From Chloroflexota bacterium (GTDB lineage Bacteria; Chloroflexota; Dormibacteria; Dormibacterales; Dormibacteraceae): a stretch of 11,791 bases of DNA. The position numbers were made by a program, and so were the translations under genes. This document shows, one piece after another, positions 1 through 6,288 of this stretch. Under the pieces are notes generated by a model. That model had not been told where the DNA came from. It searched no databases and saw only the letters and a list, made by a program, of their open reading frames with translations. The stretch is taken from contig VBKD01000054.1 of assembly GCA_005888075.1 (NCBI GenBank), forward strand, positions 1-11,791, read 5' to 3'. Position 1 is the first letter of the stretch; each line of letters opens with the position of its first letter.

Positions 1-835
1 CAGGCTTGTGAAGCACAACCCGGTCGTGCCTGGCTCCGTCATCGTCGCGGCTCGTCCACAGGACCTGGCCGTGTGCGAAGTCCATTCGCCACTCGCCCGA
101 CCAGGGCGTGACCGGCCCGGTGCTGACCCAGCTTCCGCGATAGCTCACAACGATGTCGCCTCCGAAATCTATCGACGCGACCGCGACTGACGGGCCGCTG
201 AAGCCAGTCCAGCCCGGGTTCCACGCCTCGCAGTAGATGCTTTCCGGTTCGCGATCCAGGATCAGGCGGAGCAGGTCGAAGTGGTGAATGGACATGTCCA
301 CCAGGAGCGGCTGGTCTTCGAAGTGGTGCCGGCTGCGACCGTTCGCGGTACCCGGCGAATAGCGGCGAAAGTCGATCGAGACCTCGTGCAATCTGCCGAG
401 TCGCGCCTCGCCGACGAGCTGCGCGACCCTCCTCGCGGCAGGAAAGAAGCGGTAGTTCTGGCTGACCATGATTACCCTCCGTTGAGCCGCTGCCAGGTCG
501 ACCAGCTGTCGCGCCACATCCACCGTCTCGGCAAATGGCTTCTCCACCAGGACGTGGAGTCCGGCCCCGAGCGCTGCCCTTGTGATGGGGGCGTGCCCCG
601 GAAGGGTAGCCGTGACGAGCACCGCGTCCGGCTTCGTCGACTCGATCGCGTGCTCCAGGGTCAAGAAGCACTGCTCGGAGGCTACGGGTACCGCGTCGCG
701 AAGGCGTGCCAGCGCGTTCGGGTCGGGATCCACGTAACCGACCAGGTCGACCTCCGCCACTTCCGGAATGATTCGCTGGGCCCAGTCGCGGCCCCAGCCG
801 CCCAAGCCAACCTGCAAGACGCGGAGCTGATCCAT
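1..835 (-). CDS. Gfo/Idh/MocA family NAD(P)-dependent oxidoreductase (3' end outside window)
   Basis: This is a cytoplasmic dehydrogenase of the Gfo/Idh/MocA family, which oxidises or reduces sugars, inositols and similar polyols with NAD(P). About 278 codons are visible from an ATG at 835, with no stop before the left edge; family members usually have 330-390 residues, so about 50-100 are missing. The Rossmann motif VGLGGWG lies at residues 9-15. The family EKP motif is at 98-100, where the lysine is the usual catalytic residue. The second-domain signature appears as DMSIHHFD at 180-187, matching D-x-G-x-H-x-x-D with serine in place of glycine. The start lies 64 nt after the nth stop on the same strand, without a clear Shine-Dalgarno sequence. 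The substrate cannot be told from sequence. The family call is secure. Confidence 0.88.
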   Translation of the reverse strand, partial: MDQLRVLQVGLGGWGRDWAQRIIPEVAEVDLVGYVDPDPNALARLRDAVPVASEQCFLTLEHAIESTKPDAVLVTATLPGHAPITRAALGAGLHVLVEKPFAETVDVARQLVDLAAAQRRVIMVSQNYRFFPAARRVAQLVGEARLGRLHEVSIDFRRYSPGTANGRSRHHFEDQPLLVDMSIHHFDLLRLILDREPESIYCEAWNPGWTGFSGPSVAVASIDFGGDIVVSYRGSWVSTGPVTPWSGEWRMDFAHGQVLWTSRDDDGARHDRVVLHKP

Positions 836-864
836 TGGCGCGAGCAATCAAAGCAGATCGACCG

Positions 865-880
865 CCACGGTTTGCCGTGG
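865..880. other. Short perfect hairpin between nth and the Gfo/Idh gene
   Basis: CCACGG-TTTG-CCGTGG is a perfect 6-bp stem with a 4-nt loop in the 64-nt gap after nth. On the minus strand it follows the nth stop by about 20 nt and is not followed by a T-run, so it is at best a weak terminator or an RNA-processing or attenuation hairpin between cotranscribed genes. Confidence 0.3.
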
Positions 881-899
881 TTGCTGTTAAGACACTTGT

Positions 900-1571
900 C
901 TACTGTGCTTTTCGGCGGGCCTTTGGGCGGACCGTCGACGAGGGGCAGAAGTCGTTCAGCACGCACTCCTCGCACCGCGGCCGCCGAGCGACGCACACCC
1001 TGCGCCCGTGCAGGATGAGACGAAGCGAAAGCCCGGTCCACTCCTCTTTCGGCACCATCGCGCACACCTGCCGCTCGATCTTCACGGGGTCCTTCGTCGC
1101 GACCAGCTTCAAGCGGTTGGTCAGCCGGATGACATGCGTGTCGACCGCGAAACCCGGCACACCGAAGCCGGCGCCAAGGATGACGTTGGCGGTCTTGCGC
1201 CCGATGCCCGGAACCTTGACCAGGTCATCGAGCGTGCCTGGCACGTTGCCCCCGAACAGGTCGACGAGCTTGCGCGCCGCGGAGATGATGCGGCGCGCCT
1301 TGAGCCGGAAGAATCCCGTGGGTTTGATCAAAGTCTCGACCACGGCAGGATCAGCCGCCGCCAGGTCCGCAGCGGTGGGATAGCGTCGAAACAGCTCAGG
1401 GGTCACGAGGTTCACCGAGCGATCTGTCGTCTGTGCGGAGAGGATGGTCGCGATCAGCAGCTCGAACGGGTTCTGATGCGCAAGCTCGGTCGCTGCCGGA
1501 TACAGGTCGCGAAGTCGCTCCACCGTGAGCATCGCCCTACTTCGAGCGCCGCGCGGCGGCGCCGGAGTCAT
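900..1571 (-). CDS. nth: Endonuclease III (DNA glycosylase/AP lyase, base excision repair)
   Basis: Endonuclease III removes oxidised pyrimidines from DNA and cleaves the abasic strand. The 223-residue product has the full family pattern. The helix-hairpin-helix PGIGRKTANVIL spans about 121-132, with catalytic Lys126. The VDTH motif carries catalytic Asp144. A C-terminal [4Fe-4S] cluster motif C-x6-C-x2-C-x5-C uses Cys193, 200, 203 and 209. The ATG at 1571 was chosen because AGAAGG lies 5 nt upstream and it clears the yqeY stop by 40 nt. The reading frame is open further upstream to 1673, but that extension is Pro/Lys-rich and would overlap yqeY. An ATG at 1532 would leave too short an N-terminus compared with the mycobacterial enzyme. 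It is probably cotranscribed with yqeY upstream and the Gfo/Idh gene downstream. Confidence 0.95.
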   Translation of the reverse strand: MTPAPPRGARSRAMLTVERLRDLYPAATELAHQNPFELLIATILSAQTTDRSVNLVTPELFRRYPTAADLAAADPAVVETLIKPTGFFRLKARRIISAARKLVDLFGGNVPGTLDDLVKVPGIGRKTANVILGAGFGVPGFAVDTHVIRLTNRLKLVATKDPVKIERQVCAMVPKEEWTGLSLRLILHGRRVCVARRPRCEECVLNDFCPSSTVRPKARRKAQ

Positions 1572-1611
1572 CCAGGCCTTCTTGCGCTTCGCGGGAGCGG
1601 GCTTCGGGGGC

Positions 1612-2061
1612 TTAGGCGCCAAGCAGCTTTCGCGCGGCCGCGGCGACCTGGGAACCCTCCGCCCTGCCGGCAAGTCTTGCCGTTGCCGCTTTCATGACGG
1701 CCCCGAAAGCCTTCGGGCCATCCGGCTTCAGCTCAGTGATGACCGCCCGCACCTCCGCCTCGACGTCTTGCTCGGTCATGGCGGCGGGCAGGAATCCGCG
1801 CAGCACCTCCATCTCGGCCTCTTCGCGCTTCGCCGATTCGGCACGCCCGGCCTTGCGATACACCTCGATCGCCTCTTCGCGCCTCTTGACCTCTTTTCGC
1901 GCCACGCGGACGACCAGCTCATCGTCGATACCGGAGGCCGCGACATCCTTGCTGGCCTTCACCAGCTCGCTTTTGAGCAGTGACAGAGTGCTGAGCGCGA
2001 CGTCATCCCGACGTCTCCGCGCTTCGACCATCTCGGACTGCACGCGATCGTAAAGGGCCAC
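1612..2061 (-). CDS. yqeY: YqeY/GatB-like domain protein
   Basis: The product belongs to the YqeY family, about 150 residues, related to the C-terminal tail domain of GatB in the tRNA-dependent amidotransferase. Its exact role is unknown; a link to tRNA or aminoacylation is inferred in the field from that homology. Family features are the N-terminal helix with ARRRRDDVALSTLSLLKSE, the KEVKRREEAIEVYRKAGR stretch, the FLPAAMTEQ motif, and the C-terminal AFGAVMKAA and GRAEGSQVA segments. The GTG at 2061 gives 149 residues, the usual length. The frame stays open upstream to 2190, but that part crosses into the divergent promoter and gene and does not resemble the family. No Shine-Dalgarno sequence precedes the GTG. 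A -10-like element ends 7 nt before it, suggesting a leaderless message. It heads the yqeY-nth-Gfo/Idh cluster. Confidence 0.92.
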   Translation of the reverse strand: MALYDRVQSEMVEARRRRDDVALSTLSLLKSELVKASKDVAASGIDDELVVRVARKEVKRREEAIEVYRKAGRAESAKREEAEMEVLRGFLPAAMTEQDVEAEVRAVITELKPDGPKAFGAVMKAATARLAGRAEGSQVAAAARKLLGA

Positions 2062-2065
2062 CAGG

Positions 2066-2101
2066 CCGATTGTCACATATGGACCGATCCCCGATAATCG
2101 G
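2066..2101. promoter_or_regulatory. Symmetrical divergent promoter between yqeY and the 2-TM protein gene
   Basis: On the plus strand, TTGTCA (2070-2075) and GATAAT (2093-2098) are separated by exactly 17 bp, each 5/6 to the sigma-70 consensus. On the minus strand, TTATCG (plus 2092-2097) and GACAAT (plus 2069-2074) are also 17 bp apart, but weaker (3/6 and 4/6). The arms form an inverted repeat CCGATTGTC/GATAATCGG (2066-2074 and 2093-2101, 8 of 9 pairs), so each -35 overlaps the other side's -10. Predicted transcription starts fall about 2-4 nt before the ATG at 2108 and 0-1 nt before the GTG at 2061. Both messages would therefore be leaderless or nearly so. The repeat could also be a dimeric repressor operator. 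Confidence 0.65.
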
Positions 2102-2107
2102 ACCCTT

Positions 2108-2941
2108 ATGATCCTTCTGGTCGGCCCCTTCGTCGCCATCGTGGGCCTTGTGGCCATCGTTTTTGTCATGCGCCGCAAGTCGGTGGACAAGCGTTCGATG
2201 TATTCAGCCCGCCGATCTCAGATCGAGCACAAGGTGCGAGCCGCACGGCAGCGCACGCTCACGCCCCATGGTCACGCCGAGAAAGCCGCCGAACCCGTAG
2301 CCCCCGTCGCGGCGCCACCCGCGCCGCAGGCGACGTGGGCAAAGCCTGTGGCGCCGATCGCGCCCACCGTGACCTACCAGCCCTCGGCTTACCAACCTCC
2401 TCCAGAGGCTCCGGCTGCTCCAGCCCGGCCGCCTGAGGCCCCCGGGCAATCGATGTGGGATATGGGACCGACCGCGGCTCCGCCCGCTCAACCCGAGACG
2501 CCGGCCTTTCAGCCTCCGGCTGAGCCCTTCATGCCTGCGCCCGAGGCCGCCCCCGCCCCGCCTCCATACGAGGAGCAGTGGACCCCGGGGCCGGCACCGT
2601 CGGAACGTGTCGCACCGGTCGAGCCTGAGCCCATGGCGCCGGTCGAGCCCACACGTGCGGCCGCGGCGGGCGGCGGCGCGGCCTGGTCGGTGGTGACCGA
2701 GCAAAAGGGCGCCGGCCAAACGACTGAAAGCGACAGCAAGAAGAAGGCAGAAGCGCCAGGACCGGCGAGCTCGTGGCAGCTTTCGTCGGGCGAAGCGCCC
2801 AGCATGGATGCGCCCGAGGGCGAGATAAAGCGTCCGCCCAGCTCGCTGGTCGCCGTCGCACAGTACGCGATCTTGGTGATCGGCCTGGTGATGGTGCTCA
2901 TCGGCGTCCTGGTGATGGTCGCCAACTCACACCCAGCTTAG
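2108..2941 (+). CDS. Hypothetical two-pass membrane protein with long Pro/Ala-rich cytoplasmic loop
   Basis: I do not recognise this 277-residue protein. A hydrophobic helix at residues 2-20 is followed by a basic stretch (RRKSVDKR, then more Arg/Lys to about residue 50). A low-complexity region of about 150 residues, rich in Pro, Ala and Glu, follows. A short Ser/Lys/Gln segment leads to a second helix at about 246-270, ending in NSHPA. Positive charges flank both helices on the loop side, so the loop should be cytoplasmic with both termini outside. Such proline-rich loops often bind partners or scaffold a membrane complex, but no motif shows which. The ATG sits 9 nt after a strong -10 box, so translation is probably leaderless. 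Its last 15 nt overlap the end of convergent cofD. Codon use and open frame support a real gene. Confidence 0.75.
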   Translation: MILLVGPFVAIVGLVAIVFVMRRKSVDKRSMYSARRSQIEHKVRAARQRTLTPHGHAEKAAEPVAPVAAPPAPQATWAKPVAPIAPTVTYQPSAYQPPPEAPAAPARPPEAPGQSMWDMGPTAAPPAQPETPAFQPPAEPFMPAPEAAPAPPPYEEQWTPGPAPSERVAPVEPEPMAPVEPTRAAAAGGGAAWSVVTEQKGAGQTTESDSKKKAEAPGPASSWQLSSGEAPSMDAPEGEIKRPPSSLVAVAQYAILVIGLVMVLIGVLVMVANSHPA

Positions 2942-3832
2942 GAGGCACTCCGCCAGCACGCGGCCATCGTCACGCATGACGGTGTCGCAGACGATGGTTC
3001 GATAACCGTGCGCTTCGATCCCGGGTACAAGACCTTGATCGCGCTCGTCGAGCACGAAGCCTGACGCCACGTCGCGGTACATCTCCGCCACAGCGACAGG
3101 ATTCGGGTCTGATCCCAGCGCGTTCATCATCTCGACAGTCGGGCCTTTCAGGGCAACCCCGCCGACGATCGGCGTCACCGCGACCGTGCGCGAGCGCGGC
3201 AGATATTCACGCGTGAGTCGCAGGATGGGCGCGATCGAGATGAGCGGATTGGAAGGGCCGATGATCACCAGGTCCGCCTCACTGAGAGCGGACAGGACCT
3301 CGGGCGTCGGGCGCGCCAGGCTCAGGCCCGCGAAGTCGATGGCGAGCAGCTTCGGTCTGAGCCTTTCACGCACGAAATATTCCTGAAAGGAAAGCTCGCC
3401 GGCTTCGGTGGTGAAGCGGGTTCGCACAGGCTCATCGGACATCGGTATCACCCGCGCCTTGATGCCGAATCGACGGCACAGCTCCAGTGAAGTCTCGGTC
3501 AGCGTGCAGCCTCGACGCAGCAGATCGGCGCGAATCAGATGCGTCGCAAGGTCGTGGTCACCGATGTGGAACCACGCGTCCTCGCCTATGCGCCGCATCG
3601 TTTCGAGTACATGAAACGTCTCGTCGACGACGCCGTATCCGGCTTTGGCGTTGAAGATCCCGGCCAGGCGATAGATGACCGCGTCAATGTCCGGACAGAC
3701 GAGAAGTCCCCAGAACTCGTCATCGTCCGCCGTGTTCGCCACCACTGTCAGCTCGACGTGCGGCGCAGCGGCCTGGATCCCGGCGGCCAGCGCGGCGCCC
3801 CCTGTACCGCCCGCCAGGACGACAACCTTCAT
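2927..3832 (-). CDS. cofD: 2-phospho-L-lactate (or PEP) transferase, F420 biosynthesis
   Basis: CofD (FbiA in mycobacteria) transfers the phospho-lactyl or phosphoenolpyruvyl group from its GDP- or GPP-linked form to FO, giving F420-0 or dehydro-F420-0. The 301-residue length is normal. Visible family motifs are LAGGTGG at 6-12, NTADDDEF at 33-40 with the acidic cluster that binds metal and substrate, CPDIDAVIYRLAG at 46-58, WFHIGDHDLATHLIR at 87-101, GPSNPLISIAPIL at 192-204 and PIVGGVALKGP at 221-231. It is the last gene of the F420 operon. Its ATG (3832) overlaps the cofE TGA in an ATGA, implying translational coupling. Its end overlaps the convergent membrane-protein gene by 15 nt, and no terminator hairpin is evident there. 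Whether the donor is lactyl-2-diphosphoguanosine or the PEP form cannot be told. Confidence 0.96.
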   Translation of the reverse strand: MKVVVLAGGTGGAALAAGIQAAAPHVELTVVANTADDDEFWGLLVCPDIDAVIYRLAGIFNAKAGYGVVDETFHVLETMRRIGEDAWFHIGDHDLATHLIRADLLRRGCTLTETSLELCRRFGIKARVIPMSDEPVRTRFTTEAGELSFQEYFVRERLRPKLLAIDFAGLSLARPTPEVLSALSEADLVIIGPSNPLISIAPILRLTREYLPRSRTVAVTPIVGGVALKGPTVEMMNALGSDPNPVAVAEMYRDVASGFVLDERDQGLVPGIEAHGYRTIVCDTVMRDDGRVLAECLLSWV

Positions 3833-4566
3833 CGGAACAGGTCTTCTTCCGGCGCGCGGATCAGCTCACGCCCGGTGCCGCCGCCCGCAAGCTGAGCTCC
3901 CCGCACAATGACCGCCGGCGAGCGACCCGTCTTTCCCATGACGATTCCAGCCGCGGCGGCCGCGTCATCCGCGACGGCCAGGACCGTCGCGTGGAGCGGC
4001 TTCCCGTCGTCGTCGAGACTTCCGCGCAGGTCGACGAGGGCCGGCAACCCCGCGACGCCAAGTGCGACGTTGACGATGCCAAGTCTCCACGGACGTCCGA
4101 AGGTGTCGGAGACGATCACGCCCACTTCCACTCCTGTGACCTCGCGCAACCTGTCACGAAGGCGCGAGGCGCTGGCATCGGGGTCGAGCGGCAGCAGCGT
4201 GAGCGCGTTTCGACCGCCGACATTCGAGTGGTCGACGCCGCTGTTGGCGCATACAAACCCGTGGCGCGTCTCAGTGATGAGAACACGTTCGGAGCGCAAG
4301 ACCCGCACGCTCTCATTCAGCGCAACCTGGACCATCCTAGGATCCGGCCTCGCGATAAGTCGCGCAGCGATGTCGACGGCGCGCGCGGTGACTGTGATCG
4401 TGTCGAGGTCGACGATTCGCCCCTCGGCCTTGGAGACAACTTTTTGCGCCACCACCACCACGTCCCCAGCCTGCAGGATCGCGCGCGAGCCGATCATCTC
4501 GCCGAGATCGTCGCCTGGCTGCACCTCCGGCACGCCGTCGACGGCGATCAGCTCGACCCGCTTCAC
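3829..4566 (-). CDS. cofE: F420-0:gamma-glutamyl ligase, stand-alone
   Basis: CofE adds L-glutamate residues to F420-0 using GTP. The 245-residue product has the family motifs VVAQKVVSKAEGR at 38-50, GFVCANSGVDHSN at 103-115, SDTFGRPWRLG at 153-163 with the following VNVALG, and VMGKTGRSPA at 209-218. It corresponds to the N-terminal half of mycobacterial FbiB. The C-terminal flavin reductase-like domain of FbiB is absent, because the gene stops directly at the cofD start. The start is GTG at 4566, overlapping the cofC stop in a GTGA, so it is coupled to cofC; its own TGA overlaps the cofD ATG. No other start fits the N-terminus MKRVELIAVDGVPEVQPGDD, typical of the family. Confidence 0.95.
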   Translation of the reverse strand: MKRVELIAVDGVPEVQPGDDLGEMIGSRAILQAGDVVVVAQKVVSKAEGRIVDLDTITVTARAVDIAARLIARPDPRMVQVALNESVRVLRSERVLITETRHGFVCANSGVDHSNVGGRNALTLLPLDPDASASRLRDRLREVTGVEVGVIVSDTFGRPWRLGIVNVALGVAGLPALVDLRGSLDDDGKPLHATVLAVADDAAAAAGIVMGKTGRSPAVIVRGAQLAGGGTGRELIRAPEEDLFR

Positions 4567-5159
4567 ACCGCGCGGCGCATCAGGACGAGGTCAGACGGCT
4601 CATCGACGTCGAGGGCCATCGCATCTGACTCGTGGATCACGAACTCGACGCCGTGAGTCTCGGCTTCGTGCCGGAACTTCGCCAGCGAGTCGTCGCCGAA
4701 ATGGAGAGCGATGGCTTCCGGCGGTCGCAGGTACAGCGCATTCGTGCCGCCGCGGCCGACGGCCGGTACAGCCATCGCAATCGGCGCTTGGAAGCTCGCG
4801 GCGGCGTCAAGCACCGCCCGCACCGCATCGCGTGTCACCAGCGGCAGGTCGCTCGAGAGCAGAAGCACCGCGTCAGCGCCCGCCTCGATCGCCCGGTTGA
4901 TGCCGCGGCGCGCTGCCACGTTCTGACCCTCCTGCCGCAGCTCCGGCAGGACTTCCGCCGCGCCCCACTTTCGGGCGCTTTCCGCCACCTCTTCGCTCCC
5001 AGCGACGACAAGAATGTGGTCGCCGGCGGACGCGGCACGGACCGCGAGCTGGGCGTTGCGCCGCGCCAGAGCGCGCCTGGATGCCGGCGCCAGCGCCGGC
5101 TGCAGCCTCTGCTTTGCCGAGTTGAAGTCTTTGACCAGGACGACGACCCAGGTGGTCAT
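4563..5159 (-). CDS. cofC: 2-phospho-L-lactate (or PEP) guanylyltransferase, F420 biosynthesis
   Basis: CofC (FbiD in actinobacteria) activates 2-phospho-L-lactate or phosphoenolpyruvate with GTP to form the donor for CofD. The product is 198 residues. It has the nucleotidyltransferase opening VVLVKDFNSAKQRL at 6-19, with the conserved Lys10 and Lys16. It also has LLSSDLPL at 100-107, where Asp104 is a likely metal ligand, GGTNALYLRPP at 137-147, FGDDSLAKF at 154-162 and DVDEPSDL at 184-191. The ATG at 5159 lies 4 nt after the stop of the FGD-like gene and starts exactly at the conserved N-terminal strand. The frame is open further upstream, but that part is a shadow of the FGD-like gene. The stop overlaps the cofE start. 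Substrate (lactate, PEP or glycerate form) is not decided by these motifs. Confidence 0.94.
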   Translation of the reverse strand: MTTWVVVLVKDFNSAKQRLQPALAPASRRALARRNAQLAVRAASAGDHILVVAGSEEVAESARKWGAAEVLPELRQEGQNVAARRGINRAIEAGADAVLLLSSDLPLVTRDAVRAVLDAAASFQAPIAMAVPAVGRGGTNALYLRPPEAIALHFGDDSLAKFRHEAETHGVEFVIHESDAMALDVDEPSDLVLMRRAV

Positions 5160-5163
5160 TTGC

Positions 5164-6078
5164 TTAACCCCACCGGTCCCTGATGCGAGGCAGGATCTGT
5201 GAACCGTAGAGCTCCAGGAATCGCTTCTGCCCCTCGCCCGGCGCGTGGAACACCAGATGGTTGAAGCCGAGCTCCAGGTAGGGGCGCAGCTGTTCGATGT
5301 GTTCGTCCGGGTCGTCTGAAACGAGCCAGCGGCGATGGGCGACATCCTCGACCGACCTGGCCTGACGCTCCATCTCCCCGTAGGACACCTTGATCTCGAT
5401 CATCTTGTCGAGCTCGCCCGCGTCGCGACCTGATTCTTTGGCGCCATCGGCGAATGAAGGCAGCAACTGGTCGGAGTACAGGTCCATTCCCTTGCCCGAG
5501 GTGCAGATGAGGCCGTCTCCAGCGCGACCCGCGAACTTCGCCACCTGCGGCCCACCCGCGCTGACCCAGATCGGAATCGGTTGCTCAGGCCGGTCGTAGA
5601 TCGTCGCGTTGCGCGTGTGGTAGTAATCGCCGTCGAAAGTCACGGACTGCTCCGCCCAGAGCTGGCGGATGAGCCGGACGGCCTCGCGCAACCGGGCGAA
5701 GCGTTCGCGGTTGTCGGGCCACTGGACGCCAAGCGCGCCTTCATTGAGGTGCTCCCCAGTGCCAAGCCCCAGGATCATGCGGCCGGGAAAGAGCGAACCC
5801 AGCGTGCCGAACGCCTGAGCCACAAGCGCGGGGTGATAACGGAATGTCGGAGTCACCACCGATGTCCCGAGGGACACGCGCTGCGTTCTTTCGCCGGCCG
5901 CCCCGAGCCACGAGAAAGCAAACGGCGAATGTCCATCCGAGTGACGCCAGGGCTGGAAGTGATCACTTACGAAAACGGAGTCGAAGCCATTTGCCTCGGC
6001 GGCGATGGTGAAGTCGAGCAGCTCTCGCGGGCCGAACTGCTCGGCCGAGGCCTTGTACCCGAGCCGGAGGGATTTCAC
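5164..6078 (-). CDS. F420-dependent oxidoreductase, glucose-6-phosphate dehydrogenase-like (luciferase-like fold)
   Basis: This 304-residue luciferase-like TIM-barrel enzyme closely resembles mycobacterial Fgd1 as I recall it. Shared stretches include LGYKASAEQF at 6-15, VSDHFQPWRH at 37-46, GTGEHLNE at 106-113, GGPQVAKFAGRAGDG at 175-189, ICTSGKG at 191-197 and LNHLVFHAPG-like FNHLVFHAPG at 272-281. The Fgd1 cofactor and catalytic residues His40, Trp44 and Glu109 are present, and the phosphate-binding Thr/Ser/Lys of TSGK are at 193-196. However, the roughly 35-residue segment that carries Lys259 in Fgd1 is missing between about residues 233 and 245; the Arg283 equivalent is kept in AHRRW (about 250). 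It therefore fits the wider Fgd-like family (TIGR03557 type), and the substrate may not be glucose-6-phosphate. The start is GTG 6078, 1 nt after the upstream small ORF's stop. It lies 4 nt from cofC. Confidence 0.9.
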   Translation of the reverse strand: MKSLRLGYKASAEQFGPRELLDFTIAAEANGFDSVFVSDHFQPWRHSDGHSPFAFSWLGAAGERTQRVSLGTSVVTPTFRYHPALVAQAFGTLGSLFPGRMILGLGTGEHLNEGALGVQWPDNRERFARLREAVRLIRQLWAEQSVTFDGDYYHTRNATIYDRPEQPIPIWVSAGGPQVAKFAGRAGDGLICTSGKGMDLYSDQLLPSFADGAKESGRDAGELDKMIEIKVSYGEMERQARSVEDVAHRRWLVSDDPDEHIEQLRPYLELGFNHLVFHAPGEGQKRFLELYGSQILPRIRDRWG

Positions 6079-6079
6079 G

Positions 6080-6268
6080 CTAAGGCCGCTTCGTGTAGCG
6101 CTTCCAGCTGAAGGCGGCGCCGCTCACAGCCGCTGCGATCACGACGACTCCAAGCGCGATCAGGCTGTGGGTGCCAAAGTTGGCAATCCCCTCTGCGGTC
6201 AGGAGCGCGATCGCGCCGACCGCGATCAGCATCATGACCACCAAGGTGACGGCGCGGTGAACCTTCAT
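6080..6268 (-). CDS. Small two-helix membrane protein at the head of the F420 operon
   Basis: This 62-residue protein is not recognised. It has two hydrophobic helices at about 8-26 and 34-53, joined by a short loop (AEGIANFGTH), with a basic N-terminus (MKVHR) and a basic C-terminus (WKRYTKRP). Charges place both ends in the cytoplasm. Its stop is separated from the GTG of the FGD-like gene by one nucleotide, so the two are almost certainly cotranscribed and coupled. The ATG at 6268 lies only 20 nt from the divergent birA start, with a -10-like TAAGCT 8 nt before it and no Shine-Dalgarno sequence. A role as membrane anchor or partner of an F420 enzyme is conceivable only from position. The clear two-helix pattern and tight spacing support a real gene. 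Confidence 0.7.
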   Translation of the reverse strand: MKVHRAVTLVVMMLIAVGAIALLTAEGIANFGTHSLIALGVVVIAAAVSGAAFSWKRYTKRP

Positions 6269-6275
6269 CGAGAGT

Positions 6276-6282
6276 TAGCTTA
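6276..6282. promoter_or_regulatory. Possible overlapping bidirectional -10 between the F420 operon and birA
   Basis: The 20-bp divergent gap contains TAGCTT on the plus strand (6276-6281) and TAAGCT on the minus strand (6282-6277), overlapping on a near-palindrome. Each fits TAnnnT and lies 7-8 nt from the start codon it would serve (GTG 6289, ATG 6268), as in leaderless promoters. Neither has a good -35 at 16-18 bp, so the call is tentative. Confidence 0.35.
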
Positions 6283-6288
6283 CCTACC

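Noticed and set aside
39..851. Long minus-strand open frame inside the Gfo/Idh gene
   Set aside because: Its product is Arg/Gly-rich without family features, and the real Gfo/Idh motifs are in another minus frame that runs off the edge.
891..900. Palindromic GACACTTGTC just after nth
   Set aside because: Only short 4-base arms around CT overlapping the nth stop; no partner site or gene that it would regulate.
281..1018. Long plus-strand open frame antisense to the Gfo/Idh gene
   Set aside because: A GC-rich antisense shadow; no recognisable domain, and it crosses the nth end.
2940..2950. AGGAGGCACTC also occurs at 11754-11764
   Set aside because: One copy lies inside cofD coding sequence and the other in an unrelated upstream region; an 11-base match looks like chance.
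3908..4900. 330-codon plus-strand open frame opposite cofE and cofC
   Set aside because: Ser/Arg/Thr-rich shadow composition; the opposite strand has clear CofE and CofC motifs.
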